The translations under genes and the position numbers were made by a program. Below, in pieces: positions 42,114-50,214 of a DNA stretch of 55,319 nucleotides (within the stretch, counting starts at the first letter, position 1; every line of letters starts with the position of its first letter). The notes below the pieces were generated by a model. It saw only the letters and a list, made by a program, of their open reading frames with translations. It ran no database searches and was not told where the DNA came from. The DNA lies in the NCBI GenBank assembly GCA_934271235.1, contig CAKQQT010000021.1, positions 1 to 55,319 of the forward strand. Reading direction: 5' to 3'. This DNA is from an uncultured Clostridia bacterium (lineage in GTDB: Bacteria; Bacillota; Clostridia; Peptostreptococcales; Anaerovoracaceae).

Positions 42114-42141
42114 TTGCAAATTATAAATAATGTGTTAGAAT
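42114..42141 (+). promoter_or_regulatory. trkA operon promoter
   Basis: TTGCAA (42114-42119), 16 bp, TAGAAT (42136-42141). Confidence 0.55.
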
Positions 42142-42213
42142 ATATTCATTATCAGATTCCGGAAAAATCTTAGCGCTTTGTAAGTGCGCCGGGGATCCAT
42201 GCGGGAGGTTTGT

Positions 42214-43581
42214 ATGAAAATAGCCATTGTCGGAGCCGGCAAGTTGGGGATGAAAGTGACCAACGCACTCGTCGGCGGCGACCATTCCATTACCATTATC
42301 GATAAGAACGAAGCTGTGATCAACCGCATCGCGCAGCAATACGATGTCATGACCGTTGTCGGCAACGCGAAGCAGGTCAGCCTGCTCAAGAAAAATTCCA
42401 TCAACACGTTTGATTTTCTCATTGCCTGTACAGACAGTGACGAAAAAAATATGATCATCGCCTCTTTTGCCAAAAAAATGGGCTGCTCCAAGGTCATCGC
42501 CCGTGTGCGCGATCCGGAGCATATGAACCAGATCGACTTCATCAAAGAAACGCTGCACATTGACCATATCGTCAATCCGGACCTTTCCATCACTCTGGAG
42601 ATCTACAAATATCTGGTCGAAAAATACACCCTGACCAACGGGATCTTCTCCAGCGGCAAGGTTGCCATGGTGCAGTTCAACGTCCGCAGGATGAGCCGCC
42701 TGATCAACCTCACCATGCGTCAGGTACCGAAGCTCCTGCCGAACATGCTGATCGTGGCCATCTCCCGCAACGGCAAGATCATCATCCCGCACGGTGATAC
42801 AGCCGTCGAAGATCACGATACCGTCTATCTGATCGGAGAAAAAAGTGAGATCACCGAACTGCACAACCGTGTCTATGAGCGCGGCAAATATACCAATCTG
42901 CAAAAAGTCATGATCGCCGGCGGCGGTAAAACCGGGTTCTATCTGGCCAAACGGCTTTCGGAATTCGGCATCGCCGTCAAAATGATCGAAAAGGATAAAA
43001 ACCGCTGCTACTATCTGTCTACCCATCTGGACGATGTCATGGTGCTCCACGGCGATGCAACGGACAAATCGCTGCTGGAGGAGGAAAATCTTGACGAGAT
43101 GGACGCTTTCGTGGCGGCGACCGGACTCGACGAGGAAAATCTGCTGCTGGCGCTGATCGCCAAGCAGGCTAAAGTGGAAGACGTCATCTCCAAGGTCAGC
43201 CGAGAAAGCTACAAAGATCTGATCGAACAGATGGGCATCGACATGGTGCTGAATCCGCTCGATATCGTCGCCAGTACCATCCTGCGCTATATTCAGGGCT
43301 CCAAACGCATCATTTCTTCCCTGCTGATCCAGGGACAGGCAGAGATCATGGAGATCATTGCGACCAACGATATGAAACTTGCCAATATCCCGCTGCATGA
43401 GATCGAGCTGCCGGACGGCGTGCTGATCGCCGCGATCCACCGCGGCAACAAGGTCATCATTCCGAACGGGCAGACTATGATCCAGGAGGACGACAAAGTC
43501 ACGATCTTCTGTCTGCTCTCCGACATCGGCGAATTGGAAAAGCTGATGACCGTGAAACGCGGATTTTTGGGGCAGCGTTAA
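42214..43581 (+). CDS. trkA: Trk potassium uptake system, TrkA subunit
   Basis: 455 aa. Cytosolic gating ring with two RCK units: each has an NAD-binding Rossmann motif (IAIVGAGKLGM at the start, MIAGGGKTGF near 230) and a RCK-C domain (about 135-215 and 365-445). It binds nucleotides and controls the TrkH channel. ATG 42214 is taken because GGGAGG is 8 bases upstream. Two trkH genes follow. Confidence 0.97.
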   Translation: MKIAIVGAGKLGMKVTNALVGGDHSITIIDKNEAVINRIAQQYDVMTVVGNAKQVSLLKKNSINTFDFLIACTDSDEKNMIIASFAKKMGCSKVIARVRDPEHMNQIDFIKETLHIDHIVNPDLSITLEIYKYLVEKYTLTNGIFSSGKVAMVQFNVRRMSRLINLTMRQVPKLLPNMLIVAISRNGKIIIPHGDTAVEDHDTVYLIGEKSEITELHNRVYERGKYTNLQKVMIAGGGKTGFYLAKRLSEFGIAVKMIEKDKNRCYYLSTHLDDVMVLHGDATDKSLLEEENLDEMDAFVAATGLDEENLLLALIAKQAKVEDVISKVSRESYKDLIEQMGIDMVLNPLDIVASTILRYIQGSKRIISSLLIQGQAEIMEIIATNDMKLANIPLHEIELPDGVLIAAIHRGNKVIIPNGQTMIQEDDKVTIFCLLSDIGELEKLMTVKRGFLGQR

Positions 43582-43608
43582 ACCGATTCCCTAAAAGAAA
43601 GGATGTCC

Positions 43609-45078
43609 ATGAACAGTCGATTTCAGAATCTGGTCCGGATCCAAGGCGCTCTGCTCCTGATCCTGGCCGTTTCGATGCTGCTGCCGCTTTTTCTGGCGGT
43701 CGCTTATCACGAAAACAGTTCCATGCAGGCTTTTGCCGCGGTCCTCGCGGTATGTCTGCTGATCGGGCTCATCATCCGACAGTTCTGCAAACCATCCCGG
43801 GTAAAAATGAAAGTCCGGGACGGTTTTCTTGTCGTGTCGATCAGCTGGCTGCTGTGTTCTGTGATCGGCGCGCTTCCGTTCTGGCTGTCCGGCTCGATCC
43901 CGTCCGCCGCGGACGCGTTCTTTGAGTCCTGCTCCGGTTTCAGCACGACCGGCGCCTCGATCCTTTCCGATATCGAAGCGCTGCCAAGATCGATCCTGTT
44001 CTGGCGTTCCTTTACGCACTGGCTGGGCGGCATGGGGATCGTCGTCTTCGTGATGGCGCTGCTCCCGGTGCTCGGCATCAGCGGACAGATCGCGGCCAAC
44101 GCGGAAACTCCCGGCCCGACGAAGGACAAGCTGACCGCGCATTTTTCAGACACTGCCCGCAACCTCTACCTGCTCTATCTGGGTTTTACGCTTGCGGAGG
44201 TACTGCTCCTCAAGCTCGGCGGCATGAGATTTTATGACGCATTCATCCATAGTTTCGGCACCATCGGAACCGGTGGATTTTCCAATTACAACGACAGTGT
44301 CGGGCACTTTGACAGTCCGTATATCCAGATCGTCATCCTGATCTTCATGATCCTGGCCGGTATGAATTTTAACCTGCTCTATCTGGTCAGGAGACGCGGG
44401 CTCTCGCTATTGCTGCGAGATGAAGAAACACGCTTTTATCTTTCGGTCATGGGTGCCGCGGCGCTGCTGGTCTTCGCTGCCAATCAGGTATTTTCGCATT
44501 TCCGGCAGCCGCTGCAGTCGCTGCTGGACAGCGCCTTTCAGGTCGTATCCGTCATGACGACGACCGGCTACGCAACCGCCGATTACGACATCTGGCCGAC
44601 CTTTTCGCGCATGGTCATCCTCTGTCTGTTCTTTTTCGGCGGCAGTTCTTCCTCCACTTCCGGCGGAGTCAAATGCGTCCGTGTCCTGGTCTGCCTGAAA
44701 CTGATACGCCGGAGTTTTTCTCTGCGGCTGCATCCGAACCGCATCGTGCCGATCACGCTCAATGATACGGAGCTTCCGACCGAGGTGGTGATCAAGATCA
44801 CAAATTTTGTACTGACTTATATCGCGGTGATCTTTGTCGGCACCCTGCTGATCTCGGTGGATGGTCTGGACTTTATTACCAGTTTTTCTGCCGCGGCGAC
44901 CTGCGTCGGCAACATCGGTCCGGGCTTCAACCTGCTGGGACCGACCTGCAATTTTTCGATCCTTTCGGACTTCTCGACTATCGTATGCGCGTTTCTGATG
45001 CTGGCGGGAAGACTGGAACTGATCACGGTTTTCGCTTTGTTCTCAAAGTATTACTGGAATCCGAACAAAACAAAGTAG
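43609..45078 (+). CDS. trkH: Trk potassium uptake channel TrkH, first copy
   Basis: 489 aa membrane channel with the four-fold M1-P-M2 pattern. Selectivity-filter loops with their glycines are FSTTGASI, GTIGTGGFS, MTTTGYATA and CVGNIGPGF. WRSFTHWLGGMGIVVF is typical. Start ATG 43609 (AGAAAGG upstream) or 43603. It follows trkA by 27 bp. Confidence 0.96.
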   Translation: MNSRFQNLVRIQGALLLILAVSMLLPLFLAVAYHENSSMQAFAAVLAVCLLIGLIIRQFCKPSRVKMKVRDGFLVVSISWLLCSVIGALPFWLSGSIPSAADAFFESCSGFSTTGASILSDIEALPRSILFWRSFTHWLGGMGIVVFVMALLPVLGISGQIAANAETPGPTKDKLTAHFSDTARNLYLLYLGFTLAEVLLLKLGGMRFYDAFIHSFGTIGTGGFSNYNDSVGHFDSPYIQIVILIFMILAGMNFNLLYLVRRRGLSLLLRDEETRFYLSVMGAAALLVFAANQVFSHFRQPLQSLLDSAFQVVSVMTTTGYATADYDIWPTFSRMVILCLFFFGGSSSSTSGGVKCVRVLVCLKLIRRSFSLRLHPNRIVPITLNDTELPTEVVIKITNFVLTYIAVIFVGTLLISVDGLDFITSFSAAATCVGNIGPGFNLLGPTCNFSILSDFSTIVCAFLMLAGRLELITVFALFSKYYWNPNKTK

Positions 45079-45090
45079 AGAGGCTTTGTC

Positions 45091-46563
45091 ATGCATATCA
45101 ATTTTCGTGTATTCATTAAAATACTGGGGATCCTGACCCTGCTGGAAGGGCTTTTTATGATGCCCTGCGCAGCTGCGGCGATCCAGTTCGAAGAGTGGGC
45201 GGCAGCTTCCCCTCTTTTTGTGGTCGGCCTTTTTTGCATCTGCGTCGGCTTTGTGATCCTGACTCAGTTCCATTTTTATAAGATCCACCTGCATTTTTAT
45301 GAGGGCTATCTGATCGCCTGCTTCAGCTGGATCTACTGCTCCGTGATCGGCGCCCTTCCGTTTTATTACTGCGGACAGGATCTTTCGTTCATCAGCTGCT
45401 ACTTTGAATCGGTGGCAGGCTTTACGACGACCGGCTGCACGGTCTTTGATCTCGATCTGCTGCCGCGCTCCCTGCTTCTTTGGAAATCCGTTTCCAACTG
45501 GCTGGGCGGTATGGGGATCCTCGTCCTGCTCGTCTCGATCTTCCCGGCGCTGGGGATCAGCGGACAGTCCATTGCTTCGGCGGAAGCGACCGGCCCGACC
45601 CTCGAAAAGATCGGCAGCCATTTTTCCGATACGGGAAAATTCCTCTACACGACCTATATCGTGTTTTCGGCGACAGAATTCATCCTGCTCTCGCTGGGGC
45701 CGCTGAGTCCGTTCGACGCACTGATCAACACCTTCAGCAGCATCAGCACCGCCGGACTCGTGATCACGTCCGATACGACCGCTGCTTTCAGTTCCACCTA
45801 TGTGCGGGCGGTCATCATGCTGTTCACGATCCTTTCTTCCCTAAACTATACGCTTTACTATGCTATGCTCAAGGGTGATTTTCGCTCGTTTTTCAAGAAT
45901 ATCGAGGTACGCGGCTTCGGTATCATCATCTCTGCCGCGACGCTGCTGGTCGCCTTTTCCCTGTGGATCACGGGCACCTATTCCAGCCTGTGGCAGGCAG
46001 TCAAGGACGGACTCTGTCAGGTAGTTTCCTTTATCTCTACCTCCGGTTATTATGTATGCAATTATCCGGAATGGCCGACCTTTACGATCGTGGTGCTGTT
46101 CAGCCTGCTGTTCATCGGCGGCTGCTGCATGTCCACTTCCGGCTCGCTGAAAGTCTTCCGGATCATCGTGCTGCTCAAGCTGATCAAGCGCGGCATTTTC
46201 AAACAGATCCATCCCAACGCCGTTAAAGCGGTCGTCCTCGACGGCAAGGCGGTTTCGGCAGACAAGGTTTCGGCGATCACGACGCATATCCTGCTGTTTT
46301 TCGGCGTGTTCTTCTTTTCCTGCCTGATGCTGTCGCTGAACAACTTTGATCTGGAAACCACGCTGTCGACCGCGCTGGCAGTGTTCACCAATACCGGCAT
46401 GGCCATGGGCGAGGCCGGATGCAGCGGCTACTTCGGTATGTTCAACGGCTTCTCGCAGATCTTCATGACGTTCCTGATGATCGCCGGAAGGCTGGAGATC
46501 TACGCCGTTCTGCTGCTGTTCTCCCGGACGTTCTGGAGCCTGGACCGCGTAAAAACGCTGTAG
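45091..46563 (+). CDS. trkH: Trk potassium uptake channel TrkH, second copy
   Basis: 490 aa. A diverged paralogue of the preceding gene with the same fold; filter loops are FTTTGCTV, SISTAGLVI, ISTSGYYV and FTNTGMAMG. The second and fourth loops differ clearly from copy one (STAGL against GTGGF), so conductance or ion preference may differ. WKSVSNWLGGMGILVL is kept. It starts 12 bp after copy one with GAGAGG as ribosome site and presumably shares TrkA. Confidence 0.95.
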   Translation: MHINFRVFIKILGILTLLEGLFMMPCAAAAIQFEEWAAASPLFVVGLFCICVGFVILTQFHFYKIHLHFYEGYLIACFSWIYCSVIGALPFYYCGQDLSFISCYFESVAGFTTTGCTVFDLDLLPRSLLLWKSVSNWLGGMGILVLLVSIFPALGISGQSIASAEATGPTLEKIGSHFSDTGKFLYTTYIVFSATEFILLSLGPLSPFDALINTFSSISTAGLVITSDTTAAFSSTYVRAVIMLFTILSSLNYTLYYAMLKGDFRSFFKNIEVRGFGIIISAATLLVAFSLWITGTYSSLWQAVKDGLCQVVSFISTSGYYVCNYPEWPTFTIVVLFSLLFIGGCCMSTSGSLKVFRIIVLLKLIKRGIFKQIHPNAVKAVVLDGKAVSADKVSAITTHILLFFGVFFFSCLMLSLNNFDLETTLSTALAVFTNTGMAMGEAGCSGYFGMFNGFSQIFMTFLMIAGRLEIYAVLLLFSRTFWSLDRVKTL

Positions 46564-46627
46564 TCCGCACCGCGTGCAAAAGTCCGGATCGCGCGTATAG
46601 GATCCATGCAAATGCATAAACTAGCAA

Positions 46628-46658
46628 AAACAAAAAGACGCTGCAAAGCGTCTTTTTC
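46628..46658 (+). terminator. Terminator after the trk operon
   Basis: AAAAAGACGC-TGCAAA-GCGTCTTTTTC, followed within 10 bases by the ribosome site of the CBS gene. Confidence 0.8.
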
Positions 46659-46677
46659 TTACTTCGGAGGTTTGGTC

Positions 46678-47076
46678 ATGCTTGTAAAAGATCTGATGTC
46701 ATCCTATATCACTTCGGTCCGCGCCGAAGATCCCGCAGAAGCCGTTATCGCGCGTATGCGCAGTGAAAATGTCGGCCTGATCCCGGTCTGCGATGTGCAG
46801 AACCATCTGCTGGGCGTGATCACCGACCGCGACATCCTGATGCGCGACGGTTTTGGTAAAACCGCGCAGGCGATCATGACGCCCGACCCGATCACCACAT
46901 CGCCCAAAGAGGACGTCCACGCCGCCGCCCTCAAATTCTCCGCGCACGGCGTGCGGCGGCTTCCGGTCGTGGAAAACGAAAAGCTGGTCGGCATCCTATC
47001 TCTCAAAGATCTCGCCAAGAAGCGCATTTTCATCGCGGAGATCGGCCACATCATCTACGAGATCAGTAACCGCTGA
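46678..47076 (+). CDS. Two-CBS-domain protein
   Basis: 132 aa made of two CBS domains (about 3-60 and 68-125), a pair that usually binds adenosine nucleotides such as AMP, ATP or c-di-AMP. Features are MRSENVGLIPV, GVITDRDILMR, GVRRLPVVEN and GILSLKDLAK. ATG 46678 has TTCGGAGG ahead of it. It lies after the trk operon but behind a terminator hairpin, so its level may depend on read-through. A role in sensing for potassium transport is only a guess from position. Confidence 0.92.
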   Translation: MLVKDLMSSYITSVRAEDPAEAVIARMRSENVGLIPVCDVQNHLLGVITDRDILMRDGFGKTAQAIMTPDPITTSPKEDVHAAALKFSAHGVRRLPVVENEKLVGILSLKDLAKKRIFIAEIGHIIYEISNR

Positions 47077-47085
47077 TCCTCCCCG

Positions 47086-48684
47086 CTACAGATGCGCGAA
47101 GATCTCCGCGCCTTTTCCTTTCAGCCAGCGGTACAGCAGGATGCTCAGAACGGCGTTGATGACGCTGAACACGGCAAGGTAGGCGTCTCCGCCCAGACGA
47201 TGGCCAAGGAGCAAGAATACCCCGGCGATGATCGCCGCGTAAGCCCAGCCGCCGAACAGAGAAAGCATGACGCCCATGCTCTGTTTGATCGGTGTGATCT
47301 CTCTGGTCCAAGTCAGGTTCGGACGTTTCAGATTGATGAAGAGACCGAACTGCGCCGACAGCAGAACGTACAATAAGGTCATGGCCAGCAGCAGGATCGC
47401 GGTCAAGGCCGAACCCTGCAGAACGATAAGGACACAGATATCGCAGAACAGCACCGGGATCCCGGTCAGGATCAGATGGACGGAAAGCTTTGCCCGCAGC
47501 GCCTCCCATGCCGGGACCGGCAGTGACTGCGCGATCCAGATATTCTTTCCCTCCAGAGAAACGGACGGCGCGCTCATATCGTTCGCCGAAGCCGCTGCAC
47601 AGACTGCCGCTCCGAACAGGATCGGAGCTGTATTGCTGCCGTACTCGAAGACACTGTACAAAAGATCCAGCACTTCCGGCCCTTTGACGAGTATCAGGAT
47701 ACCCGCGATCGGAAGCAGGATCACGCCCAGTCCGCAGTTCAGCATATAATTGGGACTCGCAAAAAACCGGGCAAACTCTTTTGCGCGCATCGCGCCCGAA
47801 ACCGTCCTGCGCTTCGTGCTTTTTTCCCGGTAGACCCGCCTTGCTCCCGCTGTCTTTGCCGTCGCAATGCGGATGAAGCTCCGCGACAGTACGTAAAATA
47901 CCACCGCCAGCAGGGCCGCCGATGCCGCCGCCATGATCAAGGCTGCGCCCAGATCCCCGGTCCCGGCCATCCCCAAAAGATAGAGCGGATAAGCCGCGCC
48001 GCGCAGGCTGCTGCCGATCTCCTCGGCATTCGCCACCAGATCTGCAATGATCTCGTTTGCCCGGAAGCAGAGCAGATAATAGCCGGCAAAAAATATAAGA
48101 GAAACCAAAACTGTGACAAAACTCCGGTTTTTGAGCTTCTGACTGATCTTCGCCACAGCCCAGCCAAAGACGCAGGACAGGACCAGCACCAGGACGGAAA
48201 CGATCACCAGCAGGAGCAGCGTACCGATCAGGATACGAACGCTGAAACGGCCCGCGACATAATAAACGATGAGCGCCGGAAGCAGCACGACCGCGGAAAA
48301 CATCAGCCCCATCAGATACACACCGGTCAGGCGCGCCGCCAAAATGCTGCGCACCGGGATCGGCATGGACAAGAGCAGATCGTTATCTTTGGCCTGATAC
48401 AACCCGGAAAAGGTATTGAACACGCTGCCGAACACGCCCAGCGCCAACGCCATGATCGTAAAGATGGCGAAGTAGAACCAGCTCATGCCGACGGCTTCCA
48501 GCGGGCCGCAGATCACAGCAGCCAACACTCCGAACATCCCGCCGATCACGCCGACCATCAGCAGTACATACAGCAGGATCAGCGCGATGCGGGCTGCCTT
48601 GGAACGAGCCTTGCCTTTTTTCTGATCAAAGAAGAAAGATTTGTTCAGCTCCAGCATCTGTTTTTTTAACAAGATCTTCAGCAT
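47086..48684 (-). CDS. ABC transporter permease (ABC-2 type)
   Basis: 532 aa with about 12 hydrophobic segments and no ATPase motif. The N-terminal cytosolic part is rich in Lys/Arg (FFFDQKKGKARSKAARIA). The start of the fold (FYFAIFTIMALALGVFGSVF, then DNDLLLSMPIPVRSILAARL) matches large two-component exporters of Firmicutes with the motif LLLSMPI. It overlaps the ATPase gene by 7 bp. The exported substrate is unknown. Confidence 0.88.
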   Translation of the reverse strand: MLKILLKKQMLELNKSFFFDQKKGKARSKAARIALILLYVLLMVGVIGGMFGVLAAVICGPLEAVGMSWFYFAIFTIMALALGVFGSVFNTFSGLYQAKDNDLLLSMPIPVRSILAARLTGVYLMGLMFSAVVLLPALIVYYVAGRFSVRILIGTLLLLVIVSVLVLVLSCVFGWAVAKISQKLKNRSFVTVLVSLIFFAGYYLLCFRANEIIADLVANAEEIGSSLRGAAYPLYLLGMAGTGDLGAALIMAAASAALLAVVFYVLSRSFIRIATAKTAGARRVYREKSTKRRTVSGAMRAKEFARFFASPNYMLNCGLGVILLPIAGILILVKGPEVLDLLYSVFEYGSNTAPILFGAAVCAAASANDMSAPSVSLEGKNIWIAQSLPVPAWEALRAKLSVHLILTGIPVLFCDICVLIVLQGSALTAILLLAMTLLYVLLSAQFGLFINLKRPNLTWTREITPIKQSMGVMLSLFGGWAYAAIIAGVFLLLGHRLGGDAYLAVFSVINAVLSILLYRWLKGKGAEIFAHL

Positions 48685-49391
48685 GACTCTCCCTCCAGTT
48701 CCAGGAAAACTTCTTCCAGAGAGTCGTCGCCTTTGACTTCTTCCATCGTGCCGGAACGGATCAGCCGGCCGCCCTTGATGATCGCGACCTTATCACAGAG
48801 TCTTTCGGCAACCTCCAGCACATGCGTGGAGAAAAAGATCGCGCCGCCGCGGTCACAAAGTTCACGCATCATCTCTTTGAGCAGATGCGAGGCTTTCGGG
48901 TCCAGTCCCACAAACGGTTCATCCATGATGATCAGTTTCGGTTCATGGATCCAGGCGGAAATGATCGCCAGCTTCTGTTTCATGCCGTGGGAATAAGCGG
49001 AGATCGGCTGTGCCAGATCCGCGGTCAGTTCAAACAGATCCGCATAGCGCCGGATCCGTTCCTGCCGTTCTTCCGCTCCGACGCCGAAGATATCGGCGAT
49101 AAAGTTCAGATACTGGATCCCGGTCATAAAATCATACAGATCCGGATTGTCCGGGATGTAGGCGATCTTTTTCTTGCAGTTCAGCGGATCCTCCGTGATG
49201 GAGACCCCGTCGATCTCAACGCGCCCTTCCTCAAACGGCAGGATCCCGACGACGGATTTGAGGGTTGTCGTCTTGCCTGCGCCGTTATGGCCGATAAAGC
49301 CGTAGATTTCTCCGGCCTCGATCGTCAGCGACAGATCATCGACCGCTTTTTTCTCCCCGTATTGTTTTGTCAGATGTTCGATCTTCAGCAT
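48678..49391 (-). CDS. ABC transporter ATP-binding protein
   Basis: 237 aa. Walker A GHNGAGKTTTLKS, Q-loop YIPDNPD, a signature region QPISAYSHGMKQKLAI (canonical LSGGQ replaced by YSHGM, as in the CcmA/NatA-type group), Walker B LIIMDEPFVGLD and switch His in FFSTHVLEVAE. It energises the neighbouring permease. It follows tetR by 6 bp. Confidence 0.95.
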   Translation of the reverse strand: MLKIEHLTKQYGEKKAVDDLSLTIEAGEIYGFIGHNGAGKTTTLKSVVGILPFEEGRVEIDGVSITEDPLNCKKKIAYIPDNPDLYDFMTGIQYLNFIADIFGVGAEERQERIRRYADLFELTADLAQPISAYSHGMKQKLAIISAWIHEPKLIIMDEPFVGLDPKASHLLKEMMRELCDRGGAIFFSTHVLEVAERLCDKVAIIKGGRLIRSGTMEEVKGDDSLEEVFLELEGESC

Positions 49392-49397
49392 AAAATA

Positions 49398-50075
49398 TTA
49401 CCCCTTTCTTTCTTCGTCTGCTTCCGCAAAATCCGGATGCAGCTTTTCGATCTCCCGGCTCTCCTCCGTGCCGTTTTCCGCCGGTGTCAATCCGGTGAAC
49501 GGCTTCTCTGCAGATGTGATGACATAAACCATACCGCGGAAGATCTCCCCCAGCCGCAGCGCGATCTCTTCGTCGCTGAACGTGCAGACCCGTGCCGCGC
49601 ACAAGACACACAGCCCGTAAGTATAGGTCCACATCTGCTGGAACAGATGTCCTGCCTGCTCGCGCGAAGCATGATAGTCGCGCATGATGATGCGGATATC
49701 GTCTTCCATACCGAACGGCATGATCTGAACTGCCTCCTCAAAGTTTTCCGCTTTTTGCGCGCTGTTCATAAACAGCAGCCGAAAAAGCTTTGGATTTTCG
49801 GAAGCGAATTTCACCCACTGCATCCCCCGCTTTTTGTAGGCCGGCGTATAGGCTTCGGCGATCTTCATGTAGGCGTCGAACCGCTCCTTCGCTTTGACGC
49901 GAACGGCCTGTTTCAGATCCTCCATATCCGCAAAGACTGTAAAGATCGGCCGCGCCGAGCTTCCCAGGCGGGCACCCAATTCCCGCGCGGTCAGCGCTTC
50001 CATGCCGTTTTCACAGACGATCCGGAATGCGGTGTCGAGGATTTCTTCTTTCGTAAATTTCGGTTTCGGCGGCAT
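49398..50075 (-). CDS. TetR family regulator
   Basis: 225 aa. The N-terminal helix-turn-helix is at about 10-55 (KEEILDTAFRIVCENG, TARELGARLGSSARPIFTVF). The C-terminal ligand domain has Met- and Phe-rich helices. ATG 50075 is chosen since AAAGGATGG lies about 8 bases upstream. It is first of the operon with the ABC exporter and probably represses it from a palindrome downstream of the promoter. Confidence 0.92.
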   Translation of the reverse strand: MPPKPKFTKEEILDTAFRIVCENGMEALTARELGARLGSSARPIFTVFADMEDLKQAVRVKAKERFDAYMKIAEAYTPAYKKRGMQWVKFASENPKLFRLLFMNSAQKAENFEEAVQIMPFGMEDDIRIIMRDYHASREQAGHLFQQMWTYTYGLCVLCAARVCTFSDEEIALRLGEIFRGMVYVITSAEKPFTGLTPAENGTEESREIEKLHPDFAEADEERKG

Positions 50076-50149
50076 CACGCACCATCCTTTCTGCATATCG
50101 ATCCTGCAATACCCCTTTTGCTTCGTTTCGTTTTATCCTCCATGTTTTG

Positions 50150-50175
50150 AAACAAATGTTTTGCAACATCTGTTT
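50150..50175. promoter_or_regulatory. Candidate TetR-type operator
   Basis: AAACAAATGTT-4 bases-AACATCTGTTT, an almost perfect 26-bp palindrome (one unmatched pair per side) just downstream of the -10 box of the tetR promoter. Confidence 0.75.
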
Positions 50176-50178
50176 TAA

Positions 50179-50207
50179 ATTCTAGCAAAGAAAAAGCTCC
50201 TTGTCAA
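50179..50207 (-). promoter_or_regulatory. Promoter of the tetR-ABC operon
   Basis: On the minus strand TTGACA (50202-50207), 17 bp, TAGAAT (50179-50184). The -35 box lies in the loop of the rnr terminator. Confidence 0.75.
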
Positions 50208-50214
50208 GAGCTTT
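50187..50214 (-). terminator. Terminator of rnr
   Basis: Directly after the rnr stop codon, AAAAGCTC-TTGACAAG-GAGCTTTTTCTTT on the minus strand. Confidence 0.8.

Noticed and set aside
42142..42213. c-di-AMP or other riboswitch upstream of trkA
   Set aside because: Only about 70 bases separate the promoter from the start codon, too short for the ydaO fold, and no matching motif is seen.
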